DNA from: Euryarchaeota archaeon UBA550
GTDB lineage: Archaea; Thermoplasmatota; Poseidoniia; Poseidoniales; Poseidoniaceae
Reading direction: 5' to 3'
Assembly (NCBI GenBank): GCA_002506705.1
Contig: DAYA01000032.1
Coordinates: forward strand, 1-7,833
DNA: 7,833 nt
Each line of letters opens with the position of its first letter. Positions within the stretch are counted from its first letter, which is position 1. Of the stretch, positions 1-5,441 are shown in pieces. The position numbers and the translations under genes were made by a program. The notes under the pieces were generated by a model. The model saw only the letters and a program-made list of their open reading frames with translations. It was not told the DNA's origin and did no database searches.

Positions 1-86
1 AGATATGCATCTCTCTTGTCTCGATCCTTTGGCTACTTGTCGCTGTTGTTAGTTTTAACTTGCTGACCTAAAATATGAATTGACAG

Positions 87-145
87 GTTCACGTTGCACT
101 AGAGTTTGCTCTATTCTTGCACACAAATAAAATTGTGTCGTGAAC
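87..145. repeat. Nested inverted repeats (possible RNA three-way fold)
   Basis: A 7-bp inverted repeat, GTTCACG at 87-93 and CGTGAAC at 139-145, encloses two smaller hairpins: TAGAG-TTTG-CTCTA at 100-113 and ACACAA-ATAAAA-TTGTGT at 121-138. The second arm of the inner hairpin abuts the closing arm, so the elements could stack into a three-way junction. On the minus strand the 124-133 stretch reads as a T-rich tract, which could act as an archaeal-style termination signal for leftward transcription. Pairing is visible directly; function is inference, and short AT-rich inverted repeats can occur by chance. Confidence 0.35.
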
Positions 146-157
146 ACTAATCACCTA

Positions 158-378
158 CCTGGCCTCAAGCTTGCACTTTCCCTGGGGAGGGCGTGGTTTC
201 TCAAGACCGCAATGTGCTTCGGCTTGCATCAGGGTAGATGGCGGCAGTCATTGTTCCGAAGAACTCAGCCGCCAACGCCGTCCCAGACGACGCAAGCATT
301 CCGCCCAACTTCCACCCATATATCAAGGTGACTGTTGAAGGAGGCCGGCAAAACGGAGGACTGCGCCACAAATTATGA
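158..378 (+). ncRNA. Candidate structured noncoding RNA (unknown family)
   Basis: This GC-rich island shows a nested set of complementary segments. The outer stem is 158-166 with 341-348 (one bulge). Inside lie 169-174 with 292-297 (GCTTGC/GCAAGC) and 185-193 with 276-284 (one mismatch). These enclose three local hairpins: 193-210 with loop CUCA, 212-229 capped by the stable C(UUCG)G tetraloop, and 239-274 with a 7-bp GC stem and a CGAA-capped tip. Base 193 is claimed by two helices. A weaker hairpin occupies about 306-337. Hairpins 193-210 and 212-229 need G-U pairs that become A-C on the other strand, weakly favouring + orientation. An A/T-rich element at 124-133 sits about 25-30 bases before the outer stem and could be its promoter. 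I cannot match it to RNase P RNA, SRP RNA or tRNA. The ends are approximate, and an unrecognised short gene remains possible. Confidence 0.3.
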
Positions 379-474
379 GAAAAGTAATCACACAAAAACC
401 ATTTCTTTCAAGGCCAAATCAATACTTGGATTTTGAAAATACGACCACTACACAAGTGTCAATTGTAACATATT

Positions 475-498
475 AATGGGACCCCGTGATACCCCATT
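475..498. promoter_or_regulatory. Inverted repeat upstream of the surface-protein promoter
   Basis: AATGGG at 475-480 pairs with CCCATT at 493-498, separated by 12 bases that include a second CCCC run. The repeat ends a few bases before the TATA-like element of the downstream gene, a position used by archaeal transcription activators or by an extended BRE-proximal operator. Symmetry and position are seen directly; binding by a regulator is inferred. Confidence 0.35.
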
Positions 499-500
499 GG

Positions 501-510
501 TTAGTATAAG
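501..510 (+). promoter_or_regulatory. TATA-like box for a leaderless transcript
   Basis: The sequence TTAGTATAAG is centred about 28 bases before the ATG at 535. Archaeal TATA boxes usually lie about 25-30 bases before the transcription start, so transcription would begin at or within a few bases of the start codon. No Shine-Dalgarno motif lies in the 25 bases before the ATG, which agrees with a leaderless mRNA and contrasts with the strong ribosome-binding sites in the neighbouring operon. Confidence 0.55.
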
Positions 511-534
511 TACTATCTTAGCCTACTTAATTAC

Positions 535-2487
535 ATGAATAGGAATCCTGCAACAAGAGCAATTGTGATGATATCTGTTCTATCCTTTGTAATTGCAATG
601 CCATTTGTTACGACTGCTTCTGCATTACTAACCTTCACCACTGGATATTCCAGTCCTCCTGATTATCCTGTCACCTCCAACGTTCAAATCTCGCCAGCTC
701 ACCCGGTGGTTGGCGATGAAATCAGTTGCAGTTACGATTTTTATGACCAAAGTGGAGATGCAGACCACTCTACAATATCCTGGCAATTAATCAACACCAC
801 TGGGGGTTACTTCATCGCAAATGGTTCTTCGATTGATACATCAAATTTCGACGCAAATAGCGTAATTGAATGCTATGTTGTTGCTTTTGACGGTACAAAT
901 TACGGCAATACTGATCGCACACAAATAATGCTAGGTGAAAATATCAGCAGAAGCGTGCCAGACATGGTCCCTTCCATTGTATACATGAGAGACAACCAAT
1001 CTGCAATGACAGACCTAACCTATGAAGGGGAAATAATTGAAATGGCTCACAAGGAGCATTTCGAATGGAATATTTCTCTAATGCGCCTAAATCTAAACCA
1101 AGATTTCAGAATCATCTCATACCTAAGTAACGATACTACAGGAATTATTAGCCTAACAAGCCACTATATCACAGCAAGTAGCCATAATATGACTATCTCA
1201 TTAGGTAAGTTAAGTTTCGAATACGGTAATGCTTGTTATGTTGCAACTATCATGATTCAGCAGCTTCAAAGATCTTCGATTTACACGGATTCATTCAATT
1301 TCGTGATAGATGCTGGAGGTAACGATTGCGAGCCATATGAACAGCAGGGCAAGTACAATCCTGATTGTGTTACATGTCCGAAGGCAAAGTGGGCTTATAT
1401 CTATACTACAAACACAATGAAGCAAAACGTTGAGGTCAAAACTACTGGACTTTATCCTGGCAAGGGGTATACTCTAGATGTTGTTCTGATCAATGAAACA
1501 ACGCCATCAATTGTGTTTTCAGAAAGCCATGAGTGGAATGCAACCCATGGTGCAAAGGTCTTCGTTAATTACGGGAATGAACTAGCGGTTGGTGATTACT
1601 GTGTAATTGCTACACTATACGAAGATGGGGAATGGATTAACACTGTTAGGACGTGCCAGACAATCGAGGAACCTGAGCCACCTCGAATTCAATATACAGC
1701 GATTAGGTACAACGATTACCACATGGTTCACTATGTAGACACATACGTTGTCAACATGGTATTTGGAAACAACTACACACTAGATGTGCAACTTGTCAAT
1801 GATACAACTGACCATGTTATGATTTCAGAAAATGACACCATCAATGCCAGTTTCCTAAACTGGGGATATAATACACAATCTATTGGTCTAGAAGTTGGAC
1901 ACTACTGTGCAATTGCTAAGTTATACGAAGATGGAGTTTTTATTGATGAACAAACTCGATGCCAATACGTTGTTGAGAGAAATGCTACAATTGTTTCAAA
2001 CCAAATCGGGTACAATGATTATTACATGAATTACAACACATATTCCAAAGTGAGTTACCTAAAACCTGGAGTTGACTACAGAGTGACAATGACAGTATCT
2101 AACACAGCTACTGGTAACAACATCATCGCTGAGGACCACGAATGGACTGCAACTTACGGTGCAAAGGCCTTCAGAATTCATGGGCTGAGCCTACCGATTG
2201 GTGAATTCTGTCTAACCACTGTGCTTTACGAGAATGGCACAGAGGTTTCTCGTCGTGTGAATTGTATATCTGTGATTTGTCAATACGACACAAACAGCAT
2301 GGATGTTGGAATTGAAGCCCCAGCAGATTCCGAAGACGAATCATCTACTATTGAGAACGTGTTCGAAGCGATTATCGATGCTGTTTCTGAGATGATCACT
2401 GAGATATTCGCAGAGATTCGAACTGAAGATTCAGAGACCGAGCAAGGCAACCCAAGTGGTGATATAACCGACGAATCAAACGATTGA
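535..2487 (+). CDS. Secreted cysteine-paired repeat surface protein (unrecognised family)
   Basis: This 650-aa exported protein has no assignable enzymatic role. Residues 1-30 form a Sec signal peptide: basic start, hydrophobic core at about 9-25, and a likely cut after ASA at 30. Residues 45-133 look like an Ig/PKD-type beta domain (PAHPVVGDEISCSY opening, Cys65 and Cys113). Residues 140-260 form a second beta-rich module. Cys265, Cys278 and Cys281 make a short cluster before three tandem modules at about 285-376, 385-480 and 486-580. Each module ends in a GxxC..(T/A)xLYE(D/N)G..C pattern with cysteines exactly 18 positions apart (356/374, 458/476, 559/577). About 15 N-x-S/T sequons suggest glycosylation. 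The tail (590-650) is very acidic and includes an amphipathic helix at about 606-630. There is no C-terminal membrane anchor. It is probably a cell-surface or extracellular binding/adhesion protein; that is inference from architecture. The gene is convergent with secY and appears leaderless. Confidence 0.85.
   Translation: MNRNPATRAIVMISVLSFVIAMPFVTTASALLTFTTGYSSPPDYPVTSNVQISPAHPVVGDEISCSYDFYDQSGDADHSTISWQLINTTGGYFIANGSSIDTSNFDANSVIECYVVAFDGTNYGNTDRTQIMLGENISRSVPDMVPSIVYMRDNQSAMTDLTYEGEIIEMAHKEHFEWNISLMRLNLNQDFRIISYLSNDTTGIISLTSHYITASSHNMTISLGKLSFEYGNACYVATIMIQQLQRSSIYTDSFNFVIDAGGNDCEPYEQQGKYNPDCVTCPKAKWAYIYTTNTMKQNVEVKTTGLYPGKGYTLDVVLINETTPSIVFSESHEWNATHGAKVFVNYGNELAVGDYCVIATLYEDGEWINTVRTCQTIEEPEPPRIQYTAIRYNDYHMVHYVDTYVVNMVFGNNYTLDVQLVNDTTDHVMISENDTINASFLNWGYNTQSIGLEVGHYCAIAKLYEDGVFIDEQTRCQYVVERNATIVSNQIGYNDYYMNYNTYSKVSYLKPGVDYRVTMTVSNTATGNNIIAEDHEWTATYGAKAFRIHGLSLPIGEFCLTTVLYENGTEVSRRVNCISVICQYDTNSMDVGIEAPADSEDESSTIENVFEAIIDAVSEMITEIFAEIRTEDSETEQGNPSGDITDESND
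1387..2274 (+). repeat. Three tandem protein modules of about 95 codons
   Basis: Residues 285-376, 385-480 and 486-580 align by eye. Shared landmarks are an opening aromatic strand (modules 2 and 3 share YNDYxM), a central YTLDV/YRVTM strand, and a closing GDYC/GHYC/GEFC then LYEDG/LYEDG/LYENG then C. Modules 1 and 3 also share HEWxAT.GAK, which module 2 lacks (INASFLNWG at that place). The three cysteine pairs have identical spacing. The DNA copies have diverged, so the duplication is old and held together at the protein level. Confidence 0.8.
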
Positions 2488-2517
2488 TTCAGCCTTCCAT
2501 TACCGTTGCACTGCAAC
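2473..2517. terminator. Hairpins at the convergent gene ends (possible terminator)
   Basis: Two small hairpins lie where the two genes meet: GAATCA/TGATTC (2473-2478 with 2485-2490, overlapping the stop codon of the + gene) and GTTGC-ACT-GCAAC (2505-2517). Both read on either strand and could slow both convergent polymerases. There is no clear T-run on either side, which archaeal termination normally uses, so the assignment is weak. Confidence 0.3.
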
Positions 2518-2528
2518 AATTAGGTGTA

Positions 2529-4490
2529 TCACTCAGCGCCGAAGAACTGCCTTAGCATTGGGTGCATTTCCATTGCCTGTTCCTTCTGAATCTGCTCATA
2601 TGTACGCAGGATAATACCTACAGCAAGTAGCAAACCTGTACCCGTTGCGTTACCAACAGTACCCAGTAAGTCTGCACCTGCAGCGAGTAAACCTACGAAT
2701 GCACCAGAGAAGTATGTCACTGGCGGTATGTATCTCTCAAGAATGCGCTCAAGAACTAAAGGATTCTTACGGAAACCAGGAATCTGCATTCCTGTGCGCT
2801 CAATCTGTTTTGCCACATCCTTCGAACCCATATTCGTAGTATCAATCCAGAACTTAGCGAAGACCATCGAACCAACCGTCATCAGCGTGACGTAGAAAAT
2901 TACGTGGCCTCCAATTTGCCATAGGCTGTGGCCATAGATGTCGCCTTGCTGATTCAGTAAAGGAATCAGCCAATCATTCACACCGTTAACCATCGATGAA
3001 TACCAAGCGAATCCGCCGCTTGGCGTCGAGGAACCTGGCTCATAGGTACCGATATACTCGGACATACTACCCCATCCTTCCTTTCCAAGAATCGGCGTCT
3101 TCTGCAACGTTGGGTGGTTCCAGAACAGCAGAGTGAACATGTTGATGTTAGCTAGCAATGCTGCCATCAAAATGACCGGAATGTTGGATGCGTAGACCAA
3201 ACGGATTGGATACTTACCACGGTGACCACGAACCTTTCCGTGAGTCAATGGCAACTCTAACTTGCTTGATTCAGCATATGCTACAACCAAGAACACAACA
3301 ACTGATGAGAATAGAGCAGCAACTGGGTTCACGTGCGTAAGCAATATCGTTTCGAATCCGTTTTGAGATATCATTTCGGCATTCGTCGCCTCCCTGAACA
3401 TATAGAATATCATCGGTAACGTTCCGGAAGGTGGGTTCTGCAGACTGTAACCAACACCAGAGGTTGCTGGCATTGGTGATAGCGTACCAACGAATGTTGA
3501 TTGTGCAACACCAGCAGCGATGAATAGAGAGATACCAGATCCAATACCCCACTTGCTGACCAATTCATCAAGAAGGAATACTAGGTACGAACCAGCGAAT
3601 AACTGAGCAACGATAACGAAGTTAGCCCAACCCATTCCGTAGTTGGTGATCAAAGCCTCTGTTGGGTCCAAGAAACCGTAAGTCTGTGGAATAGATTCGA
3701 TAGGAATCATCAGAAGAACCAGAAGTTTCTGAACACCTTGGTACATTGCCTTGTCTTCTGAGTCTTGTAAGTCCAAGCGGATGATCTTGGCACCAGCGAA
3801 CAGCTGCATGATAATCGAACCGGTAACGATTGGTCCAATACCCAAGTGCATGATTGTACCAGATGCACCAGCCATGATTGAACGGAAACCACTGAACAAG
3901 TCAAGTGCTTGTCCAGATAGACCCCAAATCATTACGTTAGTCATTGCGAAGTAGATGATTAGAACTAGGGTTGTAGTCCACAACTTCTCGTTGAATCTTA
4001 CGTGACGCTCAGGCTTTGTGATTGTAGGGTAAGTATCTACGAATCGATGTAGAGCGTACAATCTGCTGTTCTTGTCGCCACTGTACATGAAACATACAAG
4101 TGCTGCAGATGCACCAAATCCAAGCAGAATGACACCAACTAACAGGTATCCAACTAGGTCCTGATGTGTCCCGCCGTACATCGAATTTGGTCTACAGTAC
4201 CAAACAGCAATTCCAAGGAAAGTAAGCCATGTCAGCATCTTTCCGAAACGACCTATAATTGGTACTTCTTTGAGTCCCTCTGGAAGGTCTCTGGTGAAAC
4301 ACCAGATCATGAATGCCACGTATGCGACACCAAATCCGAATCCGAATAGTGCTCCATCAATTGCGTTCTGGCTAGCGTTTCCAGAACCAAATAGGGCAGT
4401 TTCGAATGCATCATATTGCCAGTATCCCAACATTCCAAAGTACAGAAGACCGGTTAGTCCAACTGCCCAAGGGATTGATTGCTTGCCCAT
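2529..4490 (-). CDS. secY: Protein translocase subunit SecY with N-terminal membrane extension
   Basis: SecY forms the channel that moves proteins across, or into, the cytoplasmic membrane, working with SecE and Sec61-beta. The conserved core starts near residue 145 (LYALHRFVDTYP). It includes first-helix region 171-190, the plug region 200-220, GIGPIVTGSIIMQL at 217-230, the DELVSKWGIGSGISLFIAAG stretch at 308-327, the cytosolic loop LPLTHGKVRG...KYPIRLVYASNIPV at about 413-439, and GFRKNP...ERYIPP at 572-590. The protein is 653 aa; typical archaeal SecY is about 430-490. The surplus is mainly residues 1-142, with hydrophobic segments at about 6-24, 45-65, 84-99 and 111-137, plus an enlarged outer loop at about 460-525. 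I chose the ATG at 4490 because GGAGG lies 8 bases before it; the frame stays open to a TTG at 4505, but that codon overlaps this site. It is the last gene of the spc operon, 59 bases after rpl15. Confidence 0.95.
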   Translation of the reverse strand: MGKQSIPWAVGLTGLLYFGMLGYWQYDAFETALFGSGNASQNAIDGALFGFGFGVAYVAFMIWCFTRDLPEGLKEVPIIGRFGKMLTWLTFLGIAVWYCRPNSMYGGTHQDLVGYLLVGVILLGFGASAALVCFMYSGDKNSRLYALHRFVDTYPTITKPERHVRFNEKLWTTTLVLIIYFAMTNVMIWGLSGQALDLFSGFRSIMAGASGTIMHLGIGPIVTGSIIMQLFAGAKIIRLDLQDSEDKAMYQGVQKLLVLLMIPIESIPQTYGFLDPTEALITNYGMGWANFVIVAQLFAGSYLVFLLDELVSKWGIGSGISLFIAAGVAQSTFVGTLSPMPATSGVGYSLQNPPSGTLPMIFYMFREATNAEMISQNGFETILLTHVNPVAALFSSVVVFLVVAYAESSKLELPLTHGKVRGHRGKYPIRLVYASNIPVILMAALLANINMFTLLFWNHPTLQKTPILGKEGWGSMSEYIGTYEPGSSTPSGGFAWYSSMVNGVNDWLIPLLNQQGDIYGHSLWQIGGHVIFYVTLMTVGSMVFAKFWIDTTNMGSKDVAKQIERTGMQIPGFRKNPLVLERILERYIPPVTYFSGAFVGLLAAGADLLGTVGNATGTGLLLAVGIILRTYEQIQKEQAMEMHPMLRQFFGAE

Positions 4491-4498
4491 GTTACATT

Positions 4499-4503
4499 CC
4501 TCC
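4499..4503 (-). promoter_or_regulatory. Shine-Dalgarno site deciding the secY start
   Basis: GGAGG read on the minus strand is followed by 8 bases and then ATG at 4490. The more upstream in-frame TTG at 4505 overlaps this motif, so initiation there is unlikely; the first five residues of the longest open frame should be dropped. Confidence 0.8.
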
Positions 4504-4513
4504 AATTGTTATT

Positions 4514-4521
4514 GTATTAAA
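4514..4521 (-). promoter_or_regulatory. Possible internal TATA box before secY
   Basis: The minus strand reads TTTAATAC in the 59-base gap between rpl15 and secY, the only gap in this stretch of operon large enough for a promoter. Its centre is about 27 bases from the secY ATG, which would give a nearly leaderless transcript that omits the Shine-Dalgarno site. That conflict, and the AT-rich setting, make this a weak call. Confidence 0.25.
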
Positions 4522-4549
4522 GAAGTCTAATGAAAACCAATCAGGGCCT

Positions 4550-4960
4550 TCATTCCCACTCCTCTTCGTCTTCATCGCCCTCGATTGAACCGCCTGCTGC
4601 GGAGATTTTCTCTGCCGCCTTTGCAGACCATTCTTCAACGGTTACTGTTAGTGCTGTGCTAATTCTGCCAGATCCGAGAAGTTTGTCGATTCCCATCTCT
4701 GTTAGGTCGATTGAATCTTTACCTTCTGCCATTCTTTCTAGGTCACCAACATTGCAGGTAACGTAGACTGTTCTTAGGCTTGGGTCACGGTTGAATCCGT
4801 GCATACCCCAATGGCCGGGCATGTACTTGATACGGGTCATTACACGGTGCTTGTTCATACCAGCTCTACCGCGTCCTCCACGCTTACCTGCACCACGTCC
4901 AGCCTTGTGGCCTCTTCCGTGTGTGCGGCAACGTCCTCGATGCTTGTTTGCTTTGCTCAT
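4550..4960 (-). CDS. rpl15: Large-subunit ribosomal protein uL15 (L15)
   Basis: uL15 is a 23S rRNA-binding protein of the large subunit. The 136-aa product has the expected glycine- and basic-rich N-terminal tail (HRGRCRTHGRGHKAGRGAGK at about 6-25), followed by the archaeal-type IKYMPGHWGMHGFNRD stretch near residues 44-59 and a mixed alpha/beta C-terminal domain. It ends in an acidic tail, GDEDEEEWE. The chosen start is ATG at 4960, preceded by TGAGGTGAT with the usual 8-base register; the frame continues upstream only to a GTG that lies inside that site. It begins 10 bases after rpl30 ends, and its ribosome-binding site overlaps the rpl30 stop codon, which suggests coupled translation. Confidence 0.95.
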   Translation of the reverse strand: MSKANKHRGRCRTHGRGHKAGRGAGKRGGRGRAGMNKHRVMTRIKYMPGHWGMHGFNRDPSLRTVYVTCNVGDLERMAEGKDSIDLTEMGIDKLLGSGRISTALTVTVEEWSAKAAEKISAAGGSIEGDEDEEEWE

Positions 4961-4965
4961 CAAAA

Positions 4966-4972
4966 TCACCTC
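4966..4972 (-). promoter_or_regulatory. Shine-Dalgarno site of rpl15 overlapping the rpl30 stop
   Basis: GAGGTGA on the minus strand complements the usual archaeal 16S rRNA 3' end over 8 bases if the next T is counted. Its first two bases are the last two of the rpl30 TGA stop. It lies 5 bases before the ATG at 4960 and rules out the GTG at 4969 as the start. Confidence 0.75.
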
Positions 4973-5441
4973 AAATCATTCTTTCGACCAATGCCGAAAT
5001 GTCCTCTCCACGAGGTCCTAGAGCGCCACCAACTACGTAGGTGCGCTTGAGTCCACCCCAACCCTTTGGGCCACGTGGTGGATGTAGTCTGAATACTCTC
5101 TTCATCTCAGGCATGTCCTTGACGGTTGCATCTCCAGATGCGATTGCCGCTGCAAATTCCTTGATTGAAGAGTAGTCTGTTGCTTCCTTTACGTCTGCAT
5201 CAGTAATTGGTTTGTCACCAACTAGGCGTCCACGCTCTGAAATCATCCTCTCGATGAGTTCTGCGTTTGCATCTCCCCAGGTAATGTAATCCTTAGCCTT
5301 CTGAAGCATACCCTTGTATTGCGGGTTTTCAGGAATGATAACTGCGTGGTTAACACGAGTTAGGTTCAACATACCCATTGTTTCTCTAATAGAGCGCTCG
5401 ACCTTTACGTCTGAACGTGCTCTTACAACAATCCAACTCAT
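4971..5441 (-). CDS. rpl30: Large-subunit ribosomal protein uL30 (L30)
   Basis: The 156-aa product matches the long archaeal/eukaryotic uL30 form rather than the roughly 60-aa bacterial form. The N-terminal ferredoxin-like strand (SWIVVRARSDV) is followed by the helix and strand containing TMGMLNLTRVNHAVIIP, residues about 21-37, typical of the family. The C-terminal part carries the archaeal FRLHPPRGPKGWGGLKRTY segment (about 116-134). The start is ATG at 5441 with GGAGG 8 bases upstream. It overlaps the rps5 stop as ATGA, so a ribosome finishing uS5 can restart here. Confidence 0.95.
   Translation of the reverse strand: MSWIVVRARSDVKVERSIRETMGMLNLTRVNHAVIIPENPQYKGMLQKAKDYITWGDANAELIERMISERGRLVGDKPITDADVKEATDYSSIKEFAAAIASGDATVKDMPEMKRVFRLHPPRGPKGWGGLKRTYVVGGALGPRGEDISALVERMI

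Larger units (their letters stand above)
1..501. other. Intergenic region with no convincing protein gene
   Basis: No open frame here looks like a recognisable protein. AT-rich flanks surround a GC-rich block at about 158-378 whose segments pair with each other (described separately). A 46-codon frame at 238-378 (+) has plausible amino-acid composition, but a TAG directly precedes its ATG, it resembles nothing I know, and it lies wholly inside the foldable block. I find no tRNA, no SRP RNA helix 8 signature, and no RNase P core pairing on either strand. The left edge of the window cuts the region, so the upstream gene is unknown. Confidence 0.7.

Noticed and set aside
80..100. GGTTCACG as a tRNA T-arm
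   Set aside because: No matching anticodon arm, D-arm or acceptor stem surrounds it on either strand; it is explained as one arm of an inverted repeat.
140..331. 63-codon frame on the + strand
   Set aside because: It starts with GTG, has no recognisable domain, is rich in Pro/Thr/Arg/Ser as expected from a random GC-rich frame, and lies in the self-complementary block.
158..378. RNase P RNA or SRP RNA
   Set aside because: The minus strand has AATGACTG and the plus strand has CGGCTT, both reminiscent of RNase P core pieces, but on opposite strands. The P4 pairing (a GGAAA.TCC-type 5' strand with CGGCTTA) is absent. No SRP helix 8 GGAAG...GCA motif is present on either strand.
201..395. 64-codon frame on the minus strand with a hydrophobic stretch (ALAAEFFGTMTAA)
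   Set aside because: It is opposite the 238-378 frame and the stems, has no upstream ribosome-binding site, and matches no transporter family I can name.
3271..3552. 93-codon frame inside secY on the same strand
   Set aside because: Its product is rich in Trp, Cys and Ile as expected of an out-of-frame reading of membrane-protein codons, and secY is intact across it.
535..4490. Functional pairing of the surface protein with SecY because they are neighbours
   Set aside because: They are convergent with separate promoters; any secreted protein uses SecY, so adjacency alone is no evidence of a dedicated system.
4530..5050. Several + strand frames opposite rpl15 and rpl30
   Set aside because: They mirror conserved ribosomal genes on the minus strand, have low-complexity Ser/Pro products and no initiation signals.
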